A DNA stretch of 26,839 nt from Gammaproteobacteria bacterium (GCA_030620735.1 JAUXDV010000003.1:1-26839); one strand, 5' to 3'; shown: positions 1 to 7,346, numbered from the stretch's first letter. The notes: a model not told the origin generated them from the letters alone. A program made the numbers and translations.

Positions 1-150
1 ACCTATGAAAATGCGCTGCGTTTCGCAGACTCTTCCAACGATGTGCGCCTGATGATCAAGCTCTCCGGCAAGGGCGGCGCATTCGGTGACGGCGGCTTCG
101 AGTTGAACGAAGAGGAAGATGACGACATTATGGGAGCTTTTAAGGGGTAG
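1..150 (+). CDS. pilU: PilU/PilT-type twitching motility ATPase, C-terminal fragment
   Basis: The window opens inside a reading frame of 49 codons ending in TAG at 148-150. The peptide begins TYENALRFADSSNDVRLMIK, which closely resembles the C-terminal end of PilU-type retraction ATPases of type IV pili, where a YEDALR.ADS.N.LRL.IKL block follows the ATPase core. These proteins act as cytoplasmic hexamers at the base of the pilus and power its retraction. The acidic stretch after it (ELNEEEDDDIMGAFKG) is typical of PilU tails rather than PilT. Nearness to pyrB-pyrC' is also seen in Pseudomonas, where pilT-pilU lie close to pyrC'-pyrB. The Walker motifs lie outside the window, so the PilU versus PilT choice rests on the tail alone. 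Confidence 0.7.
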   Translation, partial: TYENALRFADSSNDVRLMIKLSGKGGAFGDGGFELNEEEDDDIMGAFKG

Positions 151-226
151 GGGAAGAGTTGTGAGGACTGAGTAGCGAGGACTGAGTAAACCTAAAACTT
201 AAAACCTAAAACATAAAACCTCCCCC
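151..226. repeat. Intergenic short direct repeats (GAGGACTGAGTA and CCTAAAAC families)
   Basis: The gap between pilU and the pyrK-like gene is low-complexity. GAGGACTGAGTA occurs at 163-174 and again at 177-188. It is followed by overlapping CCTAAAACTT / CCTAAAACAT / CCCTAAAACTT units up to the pyrK stop codon. Positions 204-224 are an exact reverse complement of 6617-6637, downstream of adk, so this is a dispersed family and not a local accident. No gene or promoter is evident here. Confidence 0.75.
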
Positions 227-1105
227 CTAAAACTTAACACTTTTTCCCTCAAATACCGGGCCATCGACACATACCCGTTTCATGGCTGTTCCGGTTCCAG
301 TCGTCACTTCCACAACGCAGCCTGCACAGCCGCCAACGGCGCATGCCATGAACTCCTCCAGAGAGACCTGCACCGGCAGATCATACTCCCGCGCAACGTC
401 CACTACTGCCTGCAGCATGGGGTGCGGTCCACAGGCGTAGAGAGAAACTTCACTGCGCTGCTGCTCATCGAGTGCATCCAGCCAGATTCTGGCGAGGTCT
501 GTCACATAGCCCTGGTGACAGCCTGCATAACCCTGCAGTGATGCGAGCCTGGAGGGAATTCCCCAGTCATCCAGCAGCGGCATGGCTGCAATCACTCCAT
601 CCGGCATGGTGTTCTGCATGCCGTTGACCAGCAACTGGGATGGACGCGGAGAGAAGGGGAAGGGGACTTCGGAACCAAGAATCACAAACGGGGAGAAATC
701 CCTGCTGCGCAGCTGCTCGGCTGTAAAAATCATAGGCGGCATGCCGACGCCGCCGCCGATCAACAGGGGTCTGGAGGTGGAGATTGTAAAACCTTTACCT
801 ATCGGACCTAGCAGATTGATGCTTTCGCCGGCCTTGCGATTTGCCAGCAGAGTCGTCCCTTCGCCAAGGCGCTTGTAAAGGAAATCAACCCAGCCATCCG
901 CTGCAGAAGCCCTCATGATGGAGATCGGACGGCGCATCGGACGCTGCGGATCGCACTGCAGGTGGGCGAATTGTCCCGGTTCGGCCATGGCGGCGCATTT
1001 CGGGGCTGAAACGCGCAGGATGAATTGATCACCCGCATGTTCCGTATGAGAGAGGATCAGCGCATCTTCAACAAAAATAGTGTCACGCTGTGCTTGTGCA
1101 GACAT
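227..1105 (-). CDS. pyrK: PyrK-like dihydroorotate dehydrogenase electron-transfer subunit (FAD/[2Fe-2S] reductase)
   Basis: 292-residue flavoprotein of the ferredoxin-reductase/PyrK family. In class 1B dihydroorotate dehydrogenases, PyrK passes electrons from the PyrD FMN through a [2Fe-2S] cluster and FAD to NAD+. Visible features: the FAD-binding RRPISI block at 58-63, a nucleotide-binding GGGVGMPP loop at 117-124, the ACGPHPML segment near 224-231, and a C-terminal cluster site with Cys255, Cys260, Cys263 and Cys279 (spacing CX4CX2C, then a distal Cys), as PyrK requires. The ATG overlaps the pyrC' stop by one base (TGATG), so the gene is translationally coupled as the third gene of a pyrB-pyrC'-pyrK operon. 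No pyrD is in view. Most gammaproteobacteria use a quinone-linked class 2 PyrD that needs no PyrK, so the partner is uncertain and another reductase role is possible. Confidence 0.8.
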   Translation of the reverse strand: MSAQAQRDTIFVEDALILSHTEHAGDQFILRVSAPKCAAMAEPGQFAHLQCDPQRPMRRPISIMRASAADGWVDFLYKRLGEGTTLLANRKAGESINLLGPIGKGFTISTSRPLLIGGGVGMPPMIFTAEQLRSRDFSPFVILGSEVPFPFSPRPSQLLVNGMQNTMPDGVIAAMPLLDDWGIPSRLASLQGYAGCHQGYVTDLARIWLDALDEQQRSEVSLYACGPHPMLQAVVDVAREYDLPVQVSLEEFMACAVGGCAGCVVEVTTGTGTAMKRVCVDGPVFEGKSVKF

Positions 1106-2388
1106 CAGCTCTCCGACCAGGTAAGGCGTCCTTCAAAAAAGGTATGGGTAACATAGCCGCTGAACTCCCAGCCGTCAAAGGGGGTGTTATGACCGGCGCT
1201 GAGCATCTCATCAGCTGCAAATCTCCACTCCCTGTCGAGATCAAGCAGGCACAGGTCGGCGTCAGCTCCGATAGAGATTTTTCCGCTGTTGAGACCAACT
1301 ATCTCCGCCGGCCCGCTGGTGAGTAGAGAGATGGCGCGCGGCAGGTCGATCAGCTTCTCATCAACAAGCCGCAGCGTCAGGGGCAGCAGTGTCTCGAGTG
1401 CAGAGATGCCGGGCTCTGTTGCCGGAAATGGTGCCAGTTTGGCATCAGCCTCGTGGGGCTCATGGCCTGAACAGATCGCGTTGATCACTCCTCCTGCAAC
1501 TCCCTGACGCAATGCATCACGGTCTGCGAGCGTGCGTAACGGTGGCAGCAGATGGCAATTGCTGTCAAAACCATCGACATCCATCTCGGTGAGGTGGAGT
1601 TGATGGGCGGCAACATCTGCAGTGACATGGACCCCTTTGACTTGCGCCTCATGCAGCATCTCAACGGCGCGGGCTGTAGAGATTTGCTGGAAATGAATAT
1701 GCGCACCGCTCTCCTGGGCGAGTTCCAGTATTGCGGCGACTGCGACGGTTTCGGCAGAGCAGGGGATTCCCGGCAATCCAAGCCGGTTTGCCACGCGTCC
1801 GTCATGTGCGCAGCCGTTGTTGTTCAGGGCGTGATCCAATGGATTGACGAAGATGGGAATCTGCCAGGTGGTGGCATACTCCATTGCGCGTTTGAGGATC
1901 AGGTTGCTGCGAACCGGCTGGCGCGCATTGCTGACTGCAATGCAGCCGCTGCCCTTGAGTGCGGCCATCTCGGTTAACTGCTCACCCGCAAGTCCCCGGG
2001 TGAGAGCTCCGACAGAGAGCACGCGCGCCTGGGCGCTCTGCTTGGCGCGTCGGCGGATCAACTCTGCAACCGCCGGCGTATCGATGACGGGATCGGTATC
2101 CGGTGGACAGATGACAGTCGTTACTCCTCCCCGGGCAGCGGCAGTGGTTTCCGAGATGATGGTTCCTTTCTGCTCCAGGCCGGGCTCACGCAGCCTGCAG
2201 CTGAGATCGATGATGCCGGGTATCAGCTGTTTTCCTGCTGCATCGATCTGCTGCTCTGCGCTGAAGCCAGCGGGTGTGCTGCCGATGGCGGCAATTTTCC
2301 CCCCGGCAATATGAATGTCGGTCACTTGCCCGGCATCTGTAGAGAGATCATGCAGGCGTGCATTGAGGATGCTGTAGCTGGCGCTCAT
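1105..2388 (-). CDS. pyrC': Dihydroorotase-like PyrC' (probably catalytically inactive ATCase partner)
   Basis: 427 residues with the class I dihydroorotase/amidohydrolase fold. The metal site appears lost. The usual HxH in PGxIDxHxHxREPG reads DLSCRL at 61-66 (Ser63, Arg65). The usual TDHAPH reads CSGHEPH, with the catalytic Asp replaced by Gly. The HCED-like and HVST-like histidine motifs read NPLDHA and FQQIST. This matches the pseudo-dihydroorotase PyrC' of Pseudomonas, which does not catalyse the reaction but holds aspartate carbamoyltransferase in an active dodecamer. Its ATG overlaps the pyrB stop by four bases (ATGA), the same arrangement described for pyrB-pyrC' in Pseudomonas putida. 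Inference: a separate active dihydroorotase should exist elsewhere in the genome. Confidence 0.9.
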   Translation of the reverse strand: MSASYSILNARLHDLSTDAGQVTDIHIAGGKIAAIGSTPAGFSAEQQIDAAGKQLIPGIIDLSCRLREPGLEQKGTIISETTAAARGGVTTVICPPDTDPVIDTPAVAELIRRRAKQSAQARVLSVGALTRGLAGEQLTEMAALKGSGCIAVSNARQPVRSNLILKRAMEYATTWQIPIFVNPLDHALNNNGCAHDGRVANRLGLPGIPCSAETVAVAAILELAQESGAHIHFQQISTARAVEMLHEAQVKGVHVTADVAAHQLHLTEMDVDGFDSNCHLLPPLRTLADRDALRQGVAGGVINAICSGHEPHEADAKLAPFPATEPGISALETLLPLTLRLVDEKLIDLPRAISLLTSGPAEIVGLNSGKISIGADADLCLLDLDREWRFAADEMLSAGHNTPFDGWEFSGYVTHTFFEGRLTWSES

Positions 2389-3362
2389 GATTCTCTCCCG
2401 GATGACGATGGCTGCATCGCCATCGACAGGATCGCCATGCGCACAGCAATTCCGTATGTCACCTGTTGCAGAATCACGGAGTGTTTGCCGTCAGCGACTG
2501 CAGTCGCCATCTCGACACCGCGGTTGATGGGTCCCGGATGCATCACGGTTACCTCGTCATCAGCCAGTTGAAGACGCTCCTCGGTGAGGCCGTAGCACTG
2601 GAAAAATTCGTGTTCCGAGGGGAGCAGGGCGCCGCTCATGCGTTCCTTCTGCAGGCGCAGCATGATAATGACATCGACATCCCTGATGCCTTCGTCCATA
2701 TCATGGTAGACATGCACACCGAGGCTTTCACGCGCATTGGATGGGATCAGTGTTCGCGGGGCGATGACGCGTACTTCGGAGACGCCCAGTGTGTTTAGCG
2801 CCATGATTTGTGAACGGGCGACCCGCGAGTGCAGAATGTCGCCGACAATGGCAACGCGCAGCGGCGTAAAATCGCCCTTGACGCTGCGAATGGTAAACAT
2901 ATCCAGCATCGCCTGCGTCGGGTGTGAATGCTGTCCGTCACCGGCATTGATGATGCTGACACCGGGATTTGCGTGGCTTGCCATAAAGTGGGCCGCGCCG
3001 CTGTCGCCATGGCGCATGACGAACATATCGACATCCATGGCCTCGAGGTTGCGCAGCGTATCCAGCAGGGTCTCGCCTTTTGAGGTGGCGGAGGTGCTGA
3101 TGTTGAGGTTCAGCACGTCGGCAGAGAGGCGCTTGGCAGCCAGTTCAAATGTTGTGCGGGTGCGGGTGCTGTTTTCGAAAAAAAGATTGGCGATCACTTT
3201 GCCGCGCAGCGCCGGCACTTTTTTGACGGAGCGGCCGGTGATATTGATAAAGGATTCTGCGCTGTCGAGAATACGCAGCAGCAGATCGCGGTTAAGCCCT
3301 TCGATCGAGAGAAAATGGCGTAATTTGTTGTTCTCATCGAGTTGCAGATTGGCAGCACTCAT
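2385..3362 (-). CDS. pyrB: Aspartate carbamoyltransferase catalytic subunit
   Basis: 325 residues; catalyses carbamoyl phosphate plus L-aspartate to N-carbamoylaspartate, the committed step of pyrimidine synthesis. The carbamoyl-phosphate loop STRTR is at 65-69, MRHGDSG near 116-122, HPTQAMLD from 147, and the aspartate-binding HPGPINRGVE block at 275-284. About 15 residues precede the usual catalytic-chain start. In Pseudomonas an N-terminal extension of this chain takes part in nucleotide control, since no PyrI regulatory subunit is present there. No pyrI is seen here either; pyrC' follows with a 4-base overlap. The Shine-Dalgarno is weak (GAAGAG about 10 bases before ATG). A good sigma70-type promoter lies about 50 bases upstream. 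No leader-peptide attenuator is visible in the short leader. Confidence 0.97.
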   Translation of the reverse strand: MSAANLQLDENNKLRHFLSIEGLNRDLLLRILDSAESFINITGRSVKKVPALRGKVIANLFFENSTRTRTTFELAAKRLSADVLNLNISTSATSKGETLLDTLRNLEAMDVDMFVMRHGDSGAAHFMASHANPGVSIINAGDGQHSHPTQAMLDMFTIRSVKGDFTPLRVAIVGDILHSRVARSQIMALNTLGVSEVRVIAPRTLIPSNARESLGVHVYHDMDEGIRDVDVIIMLRLQKERMSGALLPSEHEFFQCYGLTEERLQLADDEVTVMHPGPINRGVEMATAVADGKHSVILQQVTYGIAVRMAILSMAMQPSSSGRES

Positions 3363-3411
3363 TGCATGGAGTCTCTTCTCAAATCAGCTCGTGAAAATCG
3401 GGCTGGCGTCC

Positions 3412-3440
3412 ATTATGTTGCGTTGCCCGCGAATGGTCAA
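3412..3440 (-). promoter_or_regulatory. Candidate sigma70 promoter of the pyrB operon
   Basis: On the minus strand, TTGACC (3435-3440) and CATAAT (3412-3417) are separated by exactly 17 bases. The predicted start lies about 40 bases before the pyrB ATG. It sits in the 127-base gap after ypjD, so pyrB-pyrC'-pyrK can be transcribed independently of ypjD. Confidence 0.55.
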
Positions 3441-3489
3441 CAGGTGAAGGAACATCTACATAAGTCGATGGGATGACACGAGTTATTGA

Positions 3490-4302
3490 TCAACGCTGAA
3501 TAATCAATTCCACCACAGCCTTGGAGCCGAAATAGGCGAGTCCCAGCACAAAAAATCCGATGAGGGTCCAGCGCAGTGCGATTTGCCCGCGCCAACCGTA
3601 GCGGTAACGCCCCCATATCAGGATCGCAAAGAGTATCCAGGCGGCGCTGGAAAGGATGGTTTTATGCACCAGGTGCTGTGCAAACATGTCATGCAGATAG
3701 AGAAACCCGCTGGCAAGCGAGATGGTCAGCAGAATCATTCCGGCAATGATCAGTTCAAATAGCAGGCTCTCCATGGTCTGCAGCGGCGGCAGGGCCTTGA
3801 TGAAACCTCCGGGCTGGCGATTATGCAGATGTTTGTCCTGAACCCACAGCAGAATGGCTTGTACGCTGGCAGTGGCAAACAGGCTCCAGGCAAGCAGGGA
3901 GGTGATGACATGTACGCCCAGCGGCCAGCCTGATGATGCGTTGAGCAGACGGGTTGAGTCAGTTGCGAAGAGGCAGCAGGCGGCAACGGCCAGTGCAATT
4001 GGGGGAAACAGAAAAACAGCGAGGTTTTCCGCTGGTTTGGTCAGTGACGAGAGCATAATCACCAGGGCGATCATCCAGCCGCCGAGGCTCAACGCCTGAA
4101 AAAAGGCGAGATTCAGTCCATCTTCCGCCACAATCGTCTGGTAGAGGAGGAGGGCATGCAGCAGCAGTGCTGAAAAACCTAACTGGATGACGATGGAGCG
4201 TGACAGACGTGCGCATATCTCCGGCCGGAAGAGGCGTATGGCAGCCACCGCGGCGGCTGCGAGATAGAGAACGATTGTAAGAATCGGGATTATCTGTTTC
4301 AT
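3490..4302 (-). CDS. ypjD: YpjD-like inner membrane protein, CcsA cytochrome-assembly family
   Basis: 270 residues, almost entirely hydrophobic, with about eight predicted membrane segments starting at residues 5-22. The central GVHVITSLLAWSLFATAS segment and the HLVHKTILSSAAWILFAIL segment fit the CcsA/CcmC-like domain of YpjD. YpjD (also called CorE) is encoded next to ffh in E. coli in the same divergent arrangement, and that synteny supports the call. The tryptophan-rich haem-handling motif of true CcsA/CcmC proteins is not obvious, so a role in cytochrome c maturation is not established. Start chosen at ATG 4302, 70 bases from the divergent ffh ATG. Confidence 0.88.
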   Translation of the reverse strand: MKQIIPILTIVLYLAAAAVAAIRLFRPEICARLSRSIVIQLGFSALLLHALLLYQTIVAEDGLNLAFFQALSLGGWMIALVIMLSSLTKPAENLAVFLFPPIALAVAACCLFATDSTRLLNASSGWPLGVHVITSLLAWSLFATASVQAILLWVQDKHLHNRQPGGFIKALPPLQTMESLLFELIIAGMILLTISLASGFLYLHDMFAQHLVHKTILSSAAWILFAILIWGRYRYGWRGQIALRWTLIGFFVLGLAYFGSKAVVELIIQR

Positions 4303-4372
4303 TCGCAGAATGATCTCATAGTCAGGTATACTTTGACCAAATTTTCTTTCTTACACATCTGAAAAAAACACC

Positions 4373-5785
4373 ATGTTTAGCAATCTTAGTAAACGCCTGG
4401 GTGATTCACTTGACCGGGTGCGCGGTCGCGGACGACTTACCGAACAAAATATCAAGGATACCCTGCGGGAAATTCGCATGGCGCTGCTGGAGGCCGATGT
4501 GGCCCTGCCTGTGGTGCGTGAATTCATCGACTCCATCGGCGAAAAAGCGACCGGCGAAAGCGTACTCAAGAGCCTCACGCCCGGTCAGGTGCTGGTCAAA
4601 ATTGTCAATGACGAGCTTGTGCGAGTCATGGGTGAGGCCAATGAAAGCCTCGATCTTGCAGCCCAGCCCCCGGCAGTCATTCTCATGGCCGGCCTGCAGG
4701 GATCGGGCAAGACCACCAGTGTCGCCAAGCTCTCGCGCTTTCTCAAGGGGCAGAAGAAAAAAGTGATGGTTGTCAGCTGCGATGTCTATCGTCCGGCCGC
4801 GATCGAGCAGTTGCAGACGCTTGCCAAAGAGGTGGATGCCGAGTTCTTTCCCAGTACAGCAGAGCAGAAACCCGCTTCCATCGCCAAATCGGCGCTTAAA
4901 GCAGCGAAGAAAGGCTATTTTGATGTTCTTATCGTCGATACCGCGGGCCGCCTGCATATCGATAGCGGAATGATGGGGGAGATTCAGCAACTGCATAAGG
5001 TGCTGAATCCTGTTGAGACACTGTTTGTCGTGGACAGTATGACCGGCCAGGATGCGGCCAACACCGCCAAAGCATTTGATGAAGCATTGCCGCTGACGGG
5101 TGTGATTCTCACCAAGGCGGATGGCGACTCACGCGGCGGCGCGGCGCTCTCTATTCGCCACATCACCGGCAAACCGATCAAGTTTCTCGGTATTGGTGAA
5201 AAAGTCGATGCTCTCGAACCTTTTCATCCGGACCGGCTTGCGTCAAGAATCCTCGGCATGGGGGATGTGCTGTCGCTGGTGGAGGAGGTTTCGCGCAAGG
5301 TTGATCACAACAAGGCACAGAAGCTGGCAACCAAGGTTGCCAGGGGAAAAGGATTCACGCTGGCCGATTATCGCGAGCAGATGCAGCAGATGGCGAAGAT
5401 GGGCGGCATCAGCAGTCTACTGGAGAAGATGCCCGGTATGAATAAAGTCCCTGATGCCGTCAAGAACCAGGTGAATGACAAGGAGATTGCCCGCACTATT
5501 GCTATTGTCAACTCGATGACGCCGCAGGAACGCGAGTTTCCTGCGGTGATCAAGGCTTCGCGGAGAAAACGCATAGCCGCCGGTTCCGGAGTGATGGTCC
5601 AGGACGTCAACAAGCTATTGAAGCAGTTTGCACAAATGCAGCGCATGATGAAAAAGATGAAAGGCAAGGGTATGATGAACATGATGCGCGGCATGAAGGG
5701 CGGTGGTGGTTTTCCTCCAGGCGGGATGCCTCCGGGGGGAATGCCACCGGGCGGATTTCCTCCCGGTGGCGGCTTTCCGATGTAG
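4373..5785 (+). CDS. ffh: Signal recognition particle GTPase Ffh
   Basis: 470 residues. Binds 4.5S RNA, recognises hydrophobic signal sequences on nascent chains and docks with FtsY. N-domain helices occupy about residues 1-95. The GTPase domain carries GLQGSGKTT at 107-115, DTAGR at 189-193 and TKADGD at 247-252. The methionine-rich M domain occupies about 330-440. The C-terminus ends in a Gly/Pro-rich tail made of PPGGM/PPGGF repeats, making the protein somewhat longer than the 453-residue E. coli Ffh. A TATACT hexamer at 4327-4332 is a possible -10, but no convincing -35 precedes it, and the Shine-Dalgarno is weak. The usual downstream rpsP-rimM-trmD genes are absent; adk follows instead. 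Confidence 0.98.
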   Translation: MFSNLSKRLGDSLDRVRGRGRLTEQNIKDTLREIRMALLEADVALPVVREFIDSIGEKATGESVLKSLTPGQVLVKIVNDELVRVMGEANESLDLAAQPPAVILMAGLQGSGKTTSVAKLSRFLKGQKKKVMVVSCDVYRPAAIEQLQTLAKEVDAEFFPSTAEQKPASIAKSALKAAKKGYFDVLIVDTAGRLHIDSGMMGEIQQLHKVLNPVETLFVVDSMTGQDAANTAKAFDEALPLTGVILTKADGDSRGGAALSIRHITGKPIKFLGIGEKVDALEPFHPDRLASRILGMGDVLSLVEEVSRKVDHNKAQKLATKVARGKGFTLADYREQMQQMAKMGGISSLLEKMPGMNKVPDAVKNQVNDKEIARTIAIVNSMTPQEREFPAVIKASRRKRIAAGSGVMVQDVNKLLKQFAQMQRMMKKMKGKGMMNMMRGMKGGGGFPPGGMPPGGMPPGGFPPGGGFPM

Positions 5786-5804
5786 CTGAAAAAATTGGCC
5801 TCTG

Positions 5805-5870
5805 TCGCGGTCAGATGACTGCTCCCACAGTTTTATGTTGCACCAGATGTAGGAGGCCTTCTGGCCGCGA
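5805..5870. repeat. REP-like inverted pair
   Basis: Two copies of a REP-type unit face each other. 5848-5870 reads TGTAGGAG then CTTCTGGCCGCGA. The reverse complement of 5805-5829 reads TGTGGGAG then ATCTGACCGCGA. Each unit is itself an imperfect hairpin. The TGTRGGAG head and CCGCGA tail match the REP families described in Pseudomonas and other gammaproteobacteria, which are mobilised by RAYT transposases. The pair lies between ffh and adk and may stabilise or terminate the ffh transcript. Confidence 0.7.
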
Positions 5871-5917
5871 GAGGCTGATAAGTTACCTCAATTCATCCAT
5901 TCAGCTGTCGAATAGGG

Positions 5918-5945
5918 TTGCCAACTCGATTTGTGGCACAATAAA
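5918..5945 (+). promoter_or_regulatory. Candidate sigma70 promoter of adk
   Basis: TTGCCA (5918-5923) and AATAAA (5940-5945) are 16 bases apart, 27 bases before the adk ATG. The -35 is good and the -10 moderate. Confidence 0.35.
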
Positions 5946-5972
5946 CAGGTTTATTCAACGGAGATATAACCA

Positions 5973-6617
5973 ATGCGAATTATTTTGCTGGGCGGCCCTG
6001 GCGCCGGAAAAGGCACACAGGCCAATTACATCAAAGAGCGTTACAACATTCCGCAAATCTCGACGGGAGATATGCTCAGAGCGCATGTCAAATCCGGTTC
6101 TGACCTGGGTGTCGCGGCCAAAAAAATCATGGACGAGGGCGGTCTCGTCTCTGATGAAATCATCATGGGGATGGTCAAGGAGCGTATCACTGAAGATGAT
6201 TGTAAAAACGGTTTTCTGTTCGACGGTTTTCCACGCACCATCCCCCAGGCTGAAGCACTGAAAGATGCCGGTGTCGAGCTTGACGCCGTGGTTGAGATCG
6301 ATGTTCCTGATGGCGAGATCATCAAGCGTATGTCAGGCCGCCGGGTCCATCTGGCGTCAGGCCGCACCTACCACGTGGTTTTCAATCCGCCAAAAGTGGA
6401 AGGAAAGGATGATGAGACTGGTGAAGATTTGATCCAGCGTGATGATGACCAGGAGGCGACAGTGCGTAATCGTCTCTCGATCTACCACGAACAGACCGAG
6501 CCACTGGCGAAATTCTATGGTGATCTGGCTGACAAAGGCGAGATGAAATACCATAAAATTGCCGGTGTTGGCGGCGTCGAGGATATCCGCGATCAGATTT
6601 TCTCTGCTTTGGGATAG
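5973..6617 (+). CDS. adk: Adenylate kinase
   Basis: 214 residues, the same length as E. coli Adk. Interconverts ATP plus AMP with two ADP in the cytoplasm. The P-loop GGPGAGKGT is at 7-15, the AMP-binding STGDMLRAHV follows, then FDGFPRT near 84-90 and the GRR.H..SGR LID segment. The LID is the long type but carries Asp/His residues rather than a four-Cys zinc site. GGAG at 5960-5963 lies nine bases before ATG and fixes the start. The gene stands alone between ffh and a convergent minus-strand gene. Its stop codon is the first part of a dispersed repeat (6617-6637). Confidence 0.98.
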   Translation: MRIILLGGPGAGKGTQANYIKERYNIPQISTGDMLRAHVKSGSDLGVAAKKIMDEGGLVSDEIIMGMVKERITEDDCKNGFLFDGFPRTIPQAEALKDAGVELDAVVEIDVPDGEIIKRMSGRRVHLASGRTYHVVFNPPKVEGKDDETGEDLIQRDDDQEATVRNRLSIYHEQTEPLAKFYGDLADKGEMKYHKIAGVGGVEDIRDQIFSALG

Positions 6618-6642
6618 GGAGGTTTTATGTTTTAGGTGTTTT

Positions 6643-6712
6643 AACCACGGAACACACGGACGACACGGAATAATTATATTTTCTTTCCGTGTGTTCAGTG
6701 TGTTCCGTGGTT
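6643..6712. repeat. Long imperfect inverted repeat (28-bp arms)
   Basis: Arms 6643-6670 and 6685-6712 match at 25 of 28 positions and surround a 14-base AT-rich loop. The outer part, AACCACGGAACACAC, pairs perfectly. It sits between the convergent adk and the 186-residue gene and could act as a bidirectional terminator, although it resembles a dispersed palindromic element more than a dedicated terminator. Confidence 0.85.
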
Positions 6713-6720
6713 TGTTTGGT

Positions 6721-7281
6721 TTATCCGAGCAGATCCATCGCCGCGCGAGACAGCTTTTTGTAGACATCAATACCGTCGCTGTCCATCACCTGGTCAATCA
6801 CCCAGCGGTTCTCATGTGAATCGCCCATCAGCTGCTGAATCTCATATCCCAGGTGGCGCATAAATGGGTAGGAGGGGCCTTCATCGCTGAAGTTGAACTC
6901 AGCATACTCGGCTCCACGCCGGTTCAGGGTGGCAATAAAATCCTGAATATAGTCGCCGGAGCCAAAGATATCCGCCATGTTGTCCTGCAGGTGCGTCGCC
7001 ATTCCTTTGGCCGTAGTGATGATCAGTTTTTTACGTGTTTCATCGTCCATCTGCAGACGGTCAGTGATGATACGGTCAATGATAGCGAGCTGAAAAATCA
7101 GATATTCCGCCATCACGCCAAAGCGCTGCTCATCCGTCTCATAGACAAAATCTTCACCATGCAGATTGATTGCTTTCTCTTTGGCGATCCGCCACGCGTT
7201 GAATGCCAGGGCGCCCGCGATTTCATCGATTGAGCGGTCAGATTCATCATCATGCCAGTGCGCTTTAATTCGGAGAGCCAT
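6721..7281 (-). CDS. Conserved hypothetical protein, 186 residues
   Basis: I do not recognise a named family. The protein is soluble and mostly helical by composition, with no signal peptide or membrane segment. It is rich in acidic residues and contains a central IDRIITDRLQMDDETRKKL helix and a conserved-looking SYPFMRHLGYEIQQLMG segment near 136-152. Codon usage resembles the neighbours, so it looks native and real. It is transcribed alone: the upstream gene ends 132 bases away and a plausible promoter lies between them. GGTGA precedes the ATG very closely, so the exact start is slightly uncertain. Confidence 0.75.
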   Translation of the reverse strand: MALRIKAHWHDDESDRSIDEIAGALAFNAWRIAKEKAINLHGEDFVYETDEQRFGVMAEYLIFQLAIIDRIITDRLQMDDETRKKLIITTAKGMATHLQDNMADIFGSGDYIQDFIATLNRRGAEYAEFNFSDEGPSYPFMRHLGYEIQQLMGDSHENRWVIDQVMDSDGIDVYKKLSRAAMDLLG

Positions 7282-7317
7282 GGGTCACCATCATTGTTTC
7301 AAATGCAATAACAGAGC

Positions 7318-7346
7318 ATTTTACTGTGAAATAACGCTTTTTTCGA
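7318..7346 (-). promoter_or_regulatory. Candidate sigma70 promoter of the 186-residue gene
   Basis: On the minus strand TCGAAA (7341-7346) and TAAAAT (7318-7323) are 17 bases apart, about 37 bases before the ATG at 7281. Confidence 0.4.

Noticed and set aside
4303..4372. Divergent promoters between ypjD and ffh
   Set aside because: TATACT at 4327-4332 is a fair -10, but no acceptable -35 is found on either strand, so no promoter is annotated.
5931..5945. TGTGGCAC upstream of adk, resembling half of a sigma54 promoter
   Set aside because: No GC element at the required spacing; a sigma70-like pair fits better.
6559..6819. 86-codon plus-strand frame through the 28-bp-arm palindrome
   Set aside because: The translated sequence is the palindrome itself plus antisense of the neighbouring gene.
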